A DNA stretch of 64,000 bases, taken from the NCBI GenBank assembly GCA_964565715.1, contig CAZMGG010000001.1, positions 72,266-136,265 on the forward strand. Direction: 5' to 3'. The notes beneath the pieces are model-generated. The model was not told the origin of the DNA. It did no database searches and was given only the letters and a program-made list of their open reading frames with translations. This stretch comes from CAZMGG01 sp964565715 (lineage in GTDB: Bacteria > Planctomycetota > UBA1135 > UBA2386). Shown here one piece after another: positions 39,779-48,985 of this stretch. The translations under genes and the position numbers were made by a program. Within the stretch, counting starts at the first letter, position 1. The number at the start of each line of letters is the position of its first letter.

Positions 39779-40120
39779 CGACCGTCGATCGTGGGCGGCG
39801 CCAGCCCGGTGTCAATCGGATCAGGGGCCAGCGCCGCGTGGTTGGGCACCGCGAACGGGTGGTGGTAGGTGCCGGGGTTCATCAGGAACGTGCCGCCGAT
39901 GCCGTTCACCAGGACGGTGCCGTAGGGCGTCGGTGTGGTGGCGCGGCCGACGCCGGCGCCCGGGGCGCCCGAGGGCGTGCCGGTGCCGTTGGCCACGACG
40001 GTGGGTCTGGGTGAGGAAGCGGCGGTGATGCGGCTCGGCGCAGATGGTCGGCTGGCGGATGGTCGTCGCACCGCCCTTGGCTAGCATCCGCTTCTGCCCT
40101 GCCAGCCCCGGATCCCCACC
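39779..40120. other. 342-base intergenic stretch, possible decayed coding sequence
   Basis: No complete gene is seen. On the minus strand around 39820-40000 one frame reads like the end of a secreted protein (NGIGGTFLMNPGTYHHPFAVPNHAAL), vaguely resembling the tail of the shared C-terminal domain, but it has no start, no upstream part and runs out of frame into the lipoprotein gene. TAGCAT at 40082-40087 is a candidate -10 element for the gene at 40121. Confidence 0.3.
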
Positions 40121-41032
40121 ATGAGCACCCTCCTCCGCTGCACCACCCTCGCCCTGCTGCTGGCCCCGCTCGGCGCCCAGACCCTCGACACGCTCGGCGG
40201 CACCAACACCCCGGTGACCAACCGCGCCAACACCGCCAAGGCCAGCGTGTTCGCCGTGACCACGTCGAGCATCCTGCTCGACTACCAGATGTGGCTCGAC
40301 GTCGGCACGACCCAGACGGTGACGTTCTTCCTCTACCGCTACCACTCCCGCAGTGGCCCCTACACCCTGGAGGCATCCTGGCCGGTGACGGTCACCGGTG
40401 GCGGCGGTCCGGGCTGGGTGTCCACCGGAACCGTCGCCCACCCCCTGCTGTGCGGCAACTACTACATGCTCGGCGCGTCGTGGACCGGCGCGCTGACCTA
40501 CTACTACAACACGTCGGCGACCGGCGCGCCGGTGTCGTTCGGCAGCTGGCAGCGCGCCCACACGCTGACCAATCCGATCCCCGCCACCTACAACGTCGCG
40601 TCCGGCCACGACAGCGCCCTCTACTTTCAGCAGATGACGACCCTGCCGTTGCCCAACGCGCTGTGCGTCGGCAGTGGCTGCAACCCCGGCGCGGCCACGC
40701 TGCCGCGGCTGGTGCAGAGCCGGTTGGCGACCCTCGGCACGACCGTCAGCTTCGACCTGCAGAACGCGCCGGCGTCGTCGCTGGCGGCCTACGCGTTCGC
40801 CTTCGGCCCGACCATGACCTCGCCGATCACGCTGTTCGGCTGTCCGGCCTGGATCAACCTCGGGCCCGGCGTCAGCAGCCTGGTGGTGTTCACCTCGTCG
40901 ACCGGCACCGCCCTGCAGCAGCTGGCCGTGCCCAACAACCCGCAGTACCTGGGGACCCAGCTCTCGGTGCAGGCGGCGGTGCTCGGCAACACGGTGGCCA
41001 CCAGCAACGCGCTCGAGTTCAGCGTGAACTGA
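40121..41032 (+). CDS. Secreted protein with the shared C-terminal domain
   Basis: A 303-residue exported protein (MSTLLRCTTLALLLAPLGAQ). Residues ~25-175 form a beta-rich module with repeated aromatic patches (FFLYRYHSRSGPY, NYYMLGASWTGALTYYY), perhaps a jelly roll, without recognised family. From ~180 (CVGSGCNPG) the shared domain follows: ITLFGCPAWINLG, VPNNPQYLGTQLSVQAAV and the closing SNALEFSVN. The leader is about 33 nt after a TAGCAT hexamer. It is convergent with the M23 peptidase gene. Confidence 0.75.
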   Translation: MSTLLRCTTLALLLAPLGAQTLDTLGGTNTPVTNRANTAKASVFAVTTSSILLDYQMWLDVGTTQTVTFFLYRYHSRSGPYTLEASWPVTVTGGGGPGWVSTGTVAHPLLCGNYYMLGASWTGALTYYYNTSATGAPVSFGSWQRAHTLTNPIPATYNVASGHDSALYFQQMTTLPLPNALCVGSGCNPGAATLPRLVQSRLATLGTTVSFDLQNAPASSLAAYAFAFGPTMTSPITLFGCPAWINLGPGVSSLVVFTSSTGTALQQLAVPNNPQYLGTQLSVQAAVLGNTVATSNALEFSVN

Positions 41033-41050
41033 GGCCGCGACGGCGCGCGT

Positions 41051-42832
41051 TCACCAGCGCACCGTCAGGTCGTGGCCGGCGGTGAACAGGAGGCAGAAGC
41101 CGGGTCCCGAAGGCGCGATCTCGGCGCCCTGCAGGCAATAGCGCCAGGGCAGCAGGGTCGCCGGCACCGTCACCTGGGCGGTGAACGCGCTCAGCAGCGG
41201 GCCCTGGGCCGGATCGGGCCACAGCAGGCCCGCCGGCAGGGCGCACGGCGGCGCCTGCGGGAACGGCGCGCCGGTGCCGCACGGCGCCAGCGAGACCGCC
41301 AGGATCGGCAGGTTGCCCGGATCCGGCGTGAACGCGGCCTGGCGCGGGCCCGGCCCGAGCACGAACGCCTTGCCGGCGAGGCCGAGGTGGCCGTCGCCGC
41401 GCCGTTCGAGGTGCAGCGGCGGCGTCGGGCCGACGGCGACCTGGGCCTGCAGGCCCGGGCCGGCCAGCGCCCGGGAGTCGATCGGCGTCACCGTGCACTG
41501 CAGGGCGTCGCCGGGGCGCAGCACGTCGTCCGGCAGGAAGTCGGCGTGGGCGCCGATGGTTACGTCGCGCACGACGTTGCCGTTCCGCCGCCAGGTGAAG
41601 CGCCACGCCACCAGGTCCGAGTCGGCGTCGTCGATCAGCGGCACCGTGACGCGGCAGGACACCGCCTCGCCGGGCACCGGCGCCGCCGGCACGAACACGA
41701 TGGCGGTCGGCGCCGCCGGGGCGTGGTTCGGCGCCTGCTGCGGATCGGTCAGCACGTGGAAGGGCGCCACCGCGACCACGTTGCCGTTGAACGACACCTC
41801 CACCTGCCAGGTGCCGGTCTGGTTGCAGTCGACCCACCAGCGGAACCAGGCCCAGTCGGCGCGCTGGAACGCGCCGTTGCCCCAGGCCAGCGTGCCGGAG
41901 TCGATCGCCACCGAGCTGTCGGGCCGCAGCCAGCGCGCCCGCCAGGTGCTGTTGGCCGGCAGGTTCCGGTACTGCAGCCAGCAGCCGATGTACTGCCAGC
42001 CGGTGCCCCACGCCGCCCGTCGCGGGTAGACGATCGGCAGAGGCGGATGGTTGTGGAAGTCGCCGGCCCCGACGTCGATGTCGGCCACCCAGGTGCCGGC
42101 GCGCCGTGGCGGCTGGCTCTGCCAGTTGGCCGGGCCCGGCCGGCACGGCCCCGCGTTGGGCTCGTAGTGGGCGGGGCCGGTCCAGGACTCGAAGTGCAGG
42201 TGCGGCCAGGCGCTGTTGCCGCTGCTGCCGACCAGCCCGAGCTGCTGGCCGCCGGCGATGCGCTGCGTCACCGCCACCGTGATGCTCTGCCGCCGCAGGT
42301 GCAGGTACCACGTGTAGTGGCTGCCGCCGTGCCACAGGATGACGTAGTTGGACGGCGCGCTGGACGGCACCGTGTTCCGGTCCGGCTCGCCGTCGTGCAG
42401 GTCGACGACGATCCCGGGCAGCGCCGCCACCACCGGCACGCCGAGGTCCATCTCGTCGAACGTGCGCAGGTAGTAGTCGTGGCCGCGATGGGTGTCGTAG
42501 GTCCAGTCGGTGCAGTCGTGGTCGAGCACGCCGAAGCCGGGATCGAGGTCGACGAAGTTGCGCCCGTCGACGTCGTCCCACAGGGCGCCGGCCATCGGCA
42601 CGAAGCGGTAGGGATCGGGCGTCGGGTTGTCGCCGCCGATCGACACGCCGGGATGCCGCTGATGGAACGCGGCGATGCGGGCCAGGATGGTCGCGCGTTC
42701 CGCGGTGGGCACGCATTCGCCGTGGCGTGGCAACGCGGGGCCGTGGAACACCTGCTGGGCCGGTGCGGCGGGCGGGAGCAGGGCGGCCAGTGCCGCCGGA
42801 AAGGCGAACAGGGCGGGACGCGGGCTGCGCAT
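41051..42832 (-). CDS. Secreted M23 (LytM-type) peptidase
   Basis: 593 residues from the ATG at 42832 (GGAGG upstream, signal RSPRPALFAFPAALAALLPPAAPAQ). The M23 domain spans ~65-210: HRGHD supplies His and Asp zinc ligands, GIVVDLHDG and YTWYLHLRR are core strands, and HLHFE near the end gives the last histidine. Such enzymes cut peptide cross-links (peptidoglycan or extracellular protein). Residues ~300-480 are Ig-like or Cadherin-like beta modules, and the last ~120 resemble the C-terminal region of neighbouring secreted proteins. The substrate is uncertain. Confidence 0.82.
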   Translation of the reverse strand: MRSPRPALFAFPAALAALLPPAAPAQQVFHGPALPRHGECVPTAERATILARIAAFHQRHPGVSIGGDNPTPDPYRFVPMAGALWDDVDGRNFVDLDPGFGVLDHDCTDWTYDTHRGHDYYLRTFDEMDLGVPVVAALPGIVVDLHDGEPDRNTVPSSAPSNYVILWHGGSHYTWYLHLRRQSITVAVTQRIAGGQQLGLVGSSGNSAWPHLHFESWTGPAHYEPNAGPCRPGPANWQSQPPRRAGTWVADIDVGAGDFHNHPPLPIVYPRRAAWGTGWQYIGCWLQYRNLPANSTWRARWLRPDSSVAIDSGTLAWGNGAFQRADWAWFRWWVDCNQTGTWQVEVSFNGNVVAVAPFHVLTDPQQAPNHAPAAPTAIVFVPAAPVPGEAVSCRVTVPLIDDADSDLVAWRFTWRRNGNVVRDVTIGAHADFLPDDVLRPGDALQCTVTPIDSRALAGPGLQAQVAVGPTPPLHLERRGDGHLGLAGKAFVLGPGPRQAAFTPDPGNLPILAVSLAPCGTGAPFPQAPPCALPAGLLWPDPAQGPLLSAFTAQVTVPATLLPWRYCLQGAEIAPSGPGFCLLFTAGHDLTVRW

Positions 42833-42936
42833 GGCGAACCTCCGGCGAGAAGGCCCGATCGTCGTCCGGCGGGCACCGGCCGGCAACCGCCCCACCCTGG
42901 ACTTCGCCTCCGCCGGGGAGAAGATCGTCGCCCCGC

Positions 42937-43704
42937 ATGACCGAGCCCCCCCGCATCCTCACCGAGCGCCGCGACGCCGTGCTGCTGGTGACCCTCAATG
43001 CGCCGGAGCGGCGCAACGCCATCGACCAGGCCATGGTGGACGGCCTGCACGCGGTCCTGGATGCGCACTGGCACGATCCGGACCTCGCCGCCCTGGTCAT
43101 CACCGGCGCCGGCGACAAGGCGTTCGCCGCCGGCGCCGACATCGCCCAGCTCCGCCAGCGCACTGCCGCCGACGCACTGAAGGCGATCAACAGTGCCATC
43201 TTCGCCCGCCTCGAGGAGTTCCCGGCGCCGGTCATCGCCGCGATCCGCGGCTACGCGCTCGGTGGCGGCTGCGAGCTGGCGATCGCCTGCGATCTGCGGG
43301 TGCTCGGCAGCTCGGCGAAGATGGGCCAGCCGGAGGTCAAGCTCGGCATCATCCCGGCCGCCGGCGGCACCTACCGGCTGCCGCGCCTGATCGGGCTCGG
43401 CGCCGCCCGCGAGCTGATCTACACCGGCCGCATCGTCGACGCCGACGAATGCCTGCGCCTGGGCCTGGCCAACTGCGTGGTGCCCGACGAGCAGGTGCTC
43501 GACCGGGCGCTGGCGCTCGCCGATGAGATCGGCCAGAACGGCGTTCTGGCGGTCCGCGCCGCCAAGCGCGCCCTCAACGCCTTGTCGCGGCCCGGCCAGG
43601 AGTCGGCGCTCGCCTTCGAGAGCGCCCAGCAGGCCGTGCTGTTCGACAGCGACGACAAGCGGGCGCGGATGGACGCCTTCCTGAGCAGGCAGAAGAGGAA
43701 CTGA
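42937..43704 (+). CDS. Enoyl-CoA hydratase/isomerase (crotonase)
   Basis: A 255-residue crotonase. Oxyanion-hole regions are AFAAGADIAQL and YALGGGCELAIACDL; the two catalytic glutamates of hydratases fit the positions in GGGCELA and GQPEVKLGIIPAAGG. It would hydrate short-chain enoyl-CoA to (3S)-hydroxyacyl-CoA. The 3-hydroxyacyl-CoA dehydrogenase follows eight bases later, making a beta-oxidation or butyrate-type pair. It could process products of the benzoyl-CoA pathway 10 kb away; that link is inference. Confidence 0.9.
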   Translation: MTEPPRILTERRDAVLLVTLNAPERRNAIDQAMVDGLHAVLDAHWHDPDLAALVITGAGDKAFAAGADIAQLRQRTAADALKAINSAIFARLEEFPAPVIAAIRGYALGGGCELAIACDLRVLGSSAKMGQPEVKLGIIPAAGGTYRLPRLIGLGAARELIYTGRIVDADECLRLGLANCVVPDEQVLDRALALADEIGQNGVLAVRAAKRALNALSRPGQESALAFESAQQAVLFDSDDKRARMDAFLSRQKRN

Positions 43705-43711
43705 GACGACG

Positions 43712-44578
43712 ATGAGCCAACCGACGATCGCATTCCGCAGGGTGGCCGTGTTCGGCGCCGGCACCATGGGGGCGGGCATCGCCCAGGTCTGCGCCCAGGC
43801 CGGCGCCGAGGTCGTGCTGCAGGACATCCAGCAGGCCTTCCTCGACAAGGGGCTCGGCCGGATCCGCGATTCGCTCGACAAGGGCGTCGAGAAGGGCAAG
43901 GTGGCGCCGGAGCTGCGCACGGCGACGCTGGCCCGGCTGACCACGACTCTGGACCGCAAAGCTGCCTGCCGCGACGCCGACCTGGTGATCGAGGCGGTGC
44001 CCGAGGACGTCGGCCTGAAGAACGGCCTGTTCCGGGAGGTCGCCGCCGCCGGCCGCCCGGACTGCGTGCTGGCCACCAACACCAGTTCGCTGTCGCTGCA
44101 GAAGGTCTTCGCCGGCGTGCCGGGCCCCGAGCGCTGCCTCGGCATGCACTTCTTCAATCCGGTGCCGATCATGAAGCTCCTGGAGGTGGTGTGCACGAAG
44201 GCCACCGCACAGGGGCCGATCGACGCGGTGCTGGCGTTCGCCCGCGAACTCGGCAAGGAGCCGATCCTGGTGCAGGACAGCCCCGGCTTCGCCAGTTCGC
44301 GGCTCGGCGTGTGCCTCGGCCTCGAGGCGATCCGCATGGTGGAGGCCGGCGTCGCGTCGGCCGCCGACATCGACCAGGCGATGGTGCTCGGCTACGGCCA
44401 TCCCATGGGGCCGTTGCGCCTCACCGACCTGGTCGGGCTCGACGTGCGGCTGGCGATCGCCGACTACCTGCGCCGGGAGCTCGACCATCCGGGCTTCGAG
44501 GCGCCGGCGCTGATGCGGCGGATGGTGGCCGAGGGGAAGCTCGGCAAGAAGTCCGGCGAGGGCTTCTATCGCTGGTGA
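43712..44578 (+). CDS. 3-hydroxybutyryl-CoA dehydrogenase family protein
   Basis: A 288-residue protein of the usual family length. VAVFGAGTMGAGIAQVCAQAG is the NAD-binding motif; VIEAVPED, TNTSSLSL, then MHFFNPVPIMKLLEVV contain the catalytic His and Glu, and GRI-type C-terminal motif appears as QDSPGFASSRL. It oxidises (3S)-hydroxyacyl-CoA to 3-oxoacyl-CoA with NAD. It forms an operon with the crotonase. A terminator candidate follows. Confidence 0.92.
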   Translation: MSQPTIAFRRVAVFGAGTMGAGIAQVCAQAGAEVVLQDIQQAFLDKGLGRIRDSLDKGVEKGKVAPELRTATLARLTTTLDRKAACRDADLVIEAVPEDVGLKNGLFREVAAAGRPDCVLATNTSSLSLQKVFAGVPGPERCLGMHFFNPVPIMKLLEVVCTKATAQGPIDAVLAFARELGKEPILVQDSPGFASSRLGVCLGLEAIRMVEAGVASAADIDQAMVLGYGHPMGPLRLTDLVGLDVRLAIADYLRRELDHPGFEAPALMRRMVAEGKLGKKSGEGFYRW

Positions 44579-44586
44579 GGAAACCC

Positions 44587-44608
44587 CGCGGGCCGCGCGA
44601 TTTTTTTT
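44587..44608 (+). terminator. Putative Rho-independent terminator
   Basis: CGCG-GGC-CGCG forms a short stem-loop, followed after three bases by eight consecutive T (44601-44608), unusual in this G+C-rich DNA. It lies nine bases after the dehydrogenase stop. The stem is only four base pairs, so strength is uncertain. Confidence 0.5.
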
Positions 44609-44881
44609 CGCCCAGGCACCGGGGTCGGGTTGGCAGGTCGGAGTCGGGCGGTGCATCATGGCGAGGAAGCGGGGGCGGCCCGAAACGCGACGGGCGCCGG
44701 GCGGCCCACGGCAAGGCCCACCGGCGCCCCTCGCGCGGCGCGCACATCACGGCGGGTACAGGGTCAAGGGCGGGTTAGGCGTGNNNNNNNNNNGGGGGGG
44801 GGCGGGGGGGCCCCCCCCGCCGGGGGGGGGGGGCCCCCCCCCCGCCCCCCCCCCCCCCCCCCCCCCCCCGCGACGCTCACA
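44609..44881. other. Assembly gap with homopolymer filler and duplicated flank
   Basis: Ten N at 44784-44793 are followed by G and C homopolymers to about 44870, which look artificial. The 41 bases before the gap (44743-44783) match 44878-44918 at 33 of 41 positions, so the left contig end is a poor copy of the right contig start. A frame opening at 44658 and running through the gap is not a credible gene. No feature should be trusted between 44640 and 44870. Confidence 0.85.
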
Positions 44882-47800
44882 TCACGGCGTGAACAGGTTC
44901 ACGTGCTGGTTCGACGTGGCGAAGTTGTTGGCCAGGTCGAGGGTCACCACCTGGCTGTACCACACCAGGCCGCCGGGCGGCACGCTGGCGAACGAGGTGA
45001 CCGGCATGCTGAAGTTGCCCGCTCCGTCGGTGAAGCCCGACAGCGTGACGATCGGCGAGCCGATCAGCAGGGTGGCGATGCCCGGCAGGATGGTCGGGCC
45101 GGGCGTGTCGCTGAAGCCCACCGCGAAGAGCTGCGGGCCGGTGGCGGTGGTGACCGACAAGGTCATCGCCGAGCTCGGACCGACCTGCTCGGGCGTCAGC
45201 TGCAGGACCGCCGGCATCGGCGCCACCGGCCGCGTGCCGACCTCGACGTCGTCGAGCTGCCAGCCGCCCAGGTTGAGGCTGGCATCGGCCGCCAGGCGCC
45301 ACTCGAGCTGCACCGAGGCGTTGTTGTCCGCCATCGGCAGCGCGTACTCGACGGTCTGCCAGCTGGTGTCGAGGTGGTGCGCGGTCGTCGAGTTGGCCCA
45401 CACCGGGGTGCCGTTCACCGAGAACGTGGCCTGGTCGTACTGGCCCGTCTCCACCGACAGCCAGCGCTTGAACCGGACGTAGACGCCGGTGCGGCCGCTG
45501 CAGTTGATGACCGGCGAGCGCAGGTAGTAGTTGATGTTGTTGGGGTAGCGGCCGTTGCTGGTGCCGGCGCCGAGATCGGTGCCATACACGCTGGTGCCGC
45601 TGACGGCGCTGGCCGGGTCGATCCAGGTCACGCCGGTGACCGTGCTGGTCTTGCCGTTGGGTGCGCCGAGCTGCCAGTCGTCGGTGCCCGTGCCGCTGGT
45701 CCGGGCGTGGGTCCAACCGGCGGCGCCGGTGTCGAAGCGCTCGGTCCAGAACGCGGTGAACGAGCCCGAGGGCGGCACGGTCACCGCGTAGCTGATCTCG
45801 CCGCTGGCGGGCGTGCGCACCACGGTGCTGCTGCTGTGGGTGGCCTCGACGTGGTAGGCGATCGCGCCGCTGCCGATGCCCGGCAGCATGCCGCGGTAGC
45901 CGTTGCCGGCGCCGGTGGCGGCCATCACCCGGGTCTGCGGCAGGCCGCCGTTGACCGCGTAGACCAGCCGGACCTCGGTGATCGAACCGCTGCTGACCGC
46001 CGCGGCGGTGGCGTTCACCAGGCGCGGCGTGTAGCGGATCGTGGTGTCGAGCAGCGGCGTGTGGGTCACCGAGGCGACCTGCAGCTGCGGGTAGGGGATG
46101 CCCTTGGTGGTGGCCGCGGCGCTGAGCTGCGCGTAGTGCGGCACGCCGTTGTTCAGGTTGCCGTCGTCGTCGTCGGCGATGAACACCTCGCGCACGGCGT
46201 CGGCCTGGTTGGTGGCATCGGCGACGATCGAGCCGACGACGATGTCGTCGCTGATGGCGATGGCCTGGGGCGTGCCGAAGGCGGTGCGCAGGTTCTCGCG
46301 CAGGCGCCAGGCGAAGCCCATCCAGCTCTGGCCCGACGCATGCACGGTGGTCTGCGTGCCATACATGATCGTGTTGAGGCCGGTGCGGACGTAGCCGCCG
46401 TTGGTCTGGAAGTACTCGCCGACGATCGGATGGTCGACGATGTACATCCCGAGGATGTCACCCCAGCCCTCCGACAGGCCGTCGGTGGCGGTGTTGCTGA
46501 TGCCGCCGAAGCGATCGTCGAGGCCGTGGCCCCACTCGTGCACGATCACGGTCGAGAACGCCGTGTTGTTGCAGGTGCCGGCGGTGGGATAGAAGTTGAT
46601 CGTGTTGCCGGTGTAGTAGGCGTTGCAGGTACCGGTCCGGTTGACCGTCGGCACCACCGCGCTGGCGGTGTTCAGCTGCGAGACCCAGGTCGGGCCGACG
46701 ATGCCGCGCACCCACTCGTTGGCCTGATGCACCCAGTAGTGGGTGCTGGTGTGCGCCGCCTCGGCTTGCGTGGCGCCGCTGGTGAGGATCTGCAGCGTCG
46801 CGGCGACGCCGGGCTGCACGGTGACCGTGGCCGCCGGGAAGGCGGCGGTGGGATCGGCGATCGGCGCGTTGTGGGTGCCGTCCAGGCTGTTGACCGTGAT
46901 GGTCACCGGCGCGCTGATGTCGATGGTGAACTGGCCGTTCTGGTCGGTGGTGAAGGTGCCGACCGAGGGCACTGTGACCACCAGGCCGACCGCCGGGATG
47001 TTGACCAGCGCGTCGATGGCCGAACGGCCGGTGCGGGTCCAGGCCATCACGGTGACCGTGGTGGGGACCAGCGCGTTGGCCACCGGCGCCACCGTGGCGA
47101 AGTTGCCCGCCGCGTGCGCGCCAGGCGCGCAGCCGGCGAGCCCGCACTCGTGCTTGTCGTTCTGGAAGTGCAGTGCGCGGCCGTTCTGGGCGTCGATGTA
47201 CCAGCGGCCGATGGGGCCCTGACCCGCTGCGTCGACGTTGCTCACCGGCACCTCCCAGGCGAGGAAGAACGGTGCGGCCTGCGGCGAATGCGTGTCGCCC
47301 CAGATCACCAGCCGGATCGGCTTCTTCTGGCCCGGCTGCGGCACGCCGGTGGGCTGCTGGTCCAGCGCCAGCCAGGCGCGGGTCTCGGCCTCCTGCTCGC
47401 CGATGCGCGGTTTGGTGTCGAAGTCGGCGGCGATCGGCCAGGCGGTGCTGCCCAGCATCGCGATCACGCCCTTCATGTTGACCCGCACGTCGGCGCGGCC
47501 GCCGATGCACGGGATGCCGCGGAAGTGCTGGTCGAACTTGAACGACCAGGTGCGGCCCATGCGGGCGCCGATCGACTCGACGAAGTCGGAGGCGCCCAGC
47601 CCGAGCAGGTCGGCGTGGTCGTCGAGCGCCTGCAGTGCGTGCCGGCGGGCCTCGACCAGCGAGTTCTCGCGCCAGCCGTCGATCGGCAGACCGTCGCCGA
47701 AGATGGCGCGCGGCGTCTCGGTGGCGGGGTGCCACTGCACCTGCCAGTGGCCGCCGACGCGTTGTTCGAACGCGTGGAACTGCTTGGTGGTCGGAGTGGG

Positions 47801-47884
47801 AACGAGCGGGACAGCCTGGATGGGATCCTGGGCCAAGGCCGCGGACGCCACCATCAGGCCGACGAGCGGCGTGAGGAGTCGCAT
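44882..47884 (-). CDS. Secreted M36-like (fungalysin/thermolysin-type) zinc metalloprotease
   Basis: 1000 residues from the ATG at 47884 (signal MRLLTPLVGLMVASAALAQ). An N-terminal propeptide-like region (~25-270) precedes a carboxypeptidase-regulatory-like insert (~285-380) and the catalytic domain (~390-660). The zinc motif HEWGH (HExxH) lies near residue 465, followed by GLSEGWGD, whose glutamate is the third ligand. Residues after ~720 include a CUB/jelly-roll-like binding module (GRTGVYVRFKRWL, WRLAADASLNLGGWQLDDVEV), and the last ~100 resemble the shared C-terminal domain. It degrades extracellular protein. Its 3' end lies at the edge of the assembly gap but the stop is present. Confidence 0.88.
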   Translation of the reverse strand: MRLLTPLVGLMVASAALAQDPIQAVPLVPTPTTKQFHAFEQRVGGHWQVQWHPATETPRAIFGDGLPIDGWRENSLVEARRHALQALDDHADLLGLGASDFVESIGARMGRTWSFKFDQHFRGIPCIGGRADVRVNMKGVIAMLGSTAWPIAADFDTKPRIGEQEAETRAWLALDQQPTGVPQPGQKKPIRLVIWGDTHSPQAAPFFLAWEVPVSNVDAAGQGPIGRWYIDAQNGRALHFQNDKHECGLAGCAPGAHAAGNFATVAPVANALVPTTVTVMAWTRTGRSAIDALVNIPAVGLVVTVPSVGTFTTDQNGQFTIDISAPVTITVNSLDGTHNAPIADPTAAFPAATVTVQPGVAATLQILTSGATQAEAAHTSTHYWVHQANEWVRGIVGPTWVSQLNTASAVVPTVNRTGTCNAYYTGNTINFYPTAGTCNNTAFSTVIVHEWGHGLDDRFGGISNTATDGLSEGWGDILGMYIVDHPIVGEYFQTNGGYVRTGLNTIMYGTQTTVHASGQSWMGFAWRLRENLRTAFGTPQAIAISDDIVVGSIVADATNQADAVREVFIADDDDGNLNNGVPHYAQLSAAATTKGIPYPQLQVASVTHTPLLDTTIRYTPRLVNATAAAVSSGSITEVRLVYAVNGGLPQTRVMAATGAGNGYRGMLPGIGSGAIAYHVEATHSSSTVVRTPASGEISYAVTVPPSGSFTAFWTERFDTGAAGWTHARTSGTGTDDWQLGAPNGKTSTVTGVTWIDPASAVSGTSVYGTDLGAGTSNGRYPNNINYYLRSPVINCSGRTGVYVRFKRWLSVETGQYDQATFSVNGTPVWANSTTAHHLDTSWQTVEYALPMADNNASVQLEWRLAADASLNLGGWQLDDVEVGTRPVAPMPAVLQLTPEQVGPSSAMTLSVTTATGPQLFAVGFSDTPGPTILPGIATLLIGSPIVTLSGFTDGAGNFSMPVTSFASVPPGGLVWYSQVVTLDLANNFATSNQHVNLFTP

Positions 47885-48028
47885 TGAGGAGGGGAGGAGC
47901 CGGAAGGGGCGCGCCGGCGGGCGTTCGAGGCGCGTGGGCAGGGGGGGCGCCAGGAACGGCGGGTAGCTTGCCGTCCCCATCGGACCTGTCAATCGCTGTG
48001 GGGCGCAAGCGCCCCCGTGCCGGCGGGC

Positions 48029-48985
48029 CTACCGGCCGGTGGTGCCGGCCGGTGCCGGCCGCTTCGCCAGGGTCTCGCACCGCTCCCGGACGAAGGCCAG
48101 GGCCGGCCCGGTCACGACGTCCCGCGGGGTGCCGATCCGCAGCAGGTAGCTGACGTGGCCTTCCCCGGGCAGGACCTGGTGGCGGAAGGGCGCACCGACC
48201 TCCCGCAGCCGCGCCACCATCTGCTCGTTCTGTTCGCCGAGGCCCGCCATGTCCCGCTGCGCCCAGAGCAGGAACATGGGCGGCAGCGCGGCGGCGGTGG
48301 CCCGGTCCGGCAGGGTGAGCGGCGACGCCTTGGCGCGGACCTCCGGGTCGCGGCCGAAGATGCCGTCGAAGGCGAACAACGGCGGGCGGACGTCCATCGG
48401 CCCCGACAGGGGGATGCAGCCCTTGACCAGGCCCTTCTGCGCGCCGGCCTGCTGCAGCCAGGACGGATCCAGGCTCAGCAGCGAGATCAGGTGGCCCCCC
48501 GCCGAATGCCCCATCAGGAAGATGCGGTCCGGGTCGCAGCCGTGCCGGCGGGCGATGCCGTGCAGGAAGACCAGGGCCCGGGCGCAGTCCTGCACGTGGG
48601 CCGGATGCTGCACCATCGGCGTGAGCCGGTAGTTGATCACCGCGCAGGCGACGCCCTGGCGGGCGATGGCCCGGCCGACGTGCCGGTGCTGCTCCTTGCT
48701 GCCACCGATCCAGGCGCCGCCGTGCACGAACATGACCAGCGGCAGCAGCGGCGCGTCGGCGGCCCGCTGCGGCAGGTAGAGGTCGAGCCGGTTGCGCCTG
48801 GCGTCGGCGGAGAAGCCTTCGGCGTACTGCAGGTCGTCCTCGACGGAGAAGGCGGGCGCCGGCGGCGCCGGCGTGGGCGCCGGGGCGGGCGTGGGCGTGC
48901 TGGTCTGCGCCGGCAGGGCGGCGGTGGCCAGCAGGAGGGCCGCGAGCCAGCCGTTCACGAGGCGTCGTAGGCCTGACGCAGCCAT
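48029..48985 (-). CDS. Secreted alpha/beta-hydrolase esterase (BD-FAE/lipase-like)
   Basis: About 318 residues. A signal segment (NGWLAALLLATAALPAQ) and a proline/threonine/alanine linker precede the hydrolase fold. HGGAWIGG is the oxyanion-hole motif, GHSAGGHLISLL contains the nucleophile serine, and GEGHVSYL the histidine; the acid is probably in LLWAQRDMAG. It hydrolyses carboxyl esters, perhaps of plant or algal polymers. The ATG at 48985 gives an arginine-containing n-region but overlaps the upstream gene by 31 nt; the GTG at 48958 (GTGA overlap) is a fair alternative. Confidence 0.85.
   Translation of the reverse strand: MAASGLRRLVNGWLAALLLATAALPAQTSTPTPAPAPTPAPPAPAFSVEDDLQYAEGFSADARRNRLDLYLPQRAADAPLLPLVMFVHGGAWIGGSKEQHRHVGRAIARQGVACAVINYRLTPMVQHPAHVQDCARALVFLHGIARRHGCDPDRIFLMGHSAGGHLISLLSLDPSWLQQAGAQKGLVKGCIPLSGPMDVRPPLFAFDGIFGRDPEVRAKASPLTLPDRATAAALPPMFLLWAQRDMAGLGEQNEQMVARLREVGAPFRHQVLPGEGHVSYLLRIGTPRDVVTGPALAFVRERCETLAKRPAPAGTTGR

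Noticed and set aside
44658..44783. Possible start of a basic protein before the gap
   Set aside because: Its sequence is a degraded copy of the right-hand contig edge plus low-quality DNA; no family resemblance and no complete frame.
44630..47887. Plus-strand frame running through the N gap and antisense to the M36 protease
   Set aside because: It includes undetermined bases and artefactual homopolymers and lies antisense to a well-supported protease with signal peptide and HEWGH motif.
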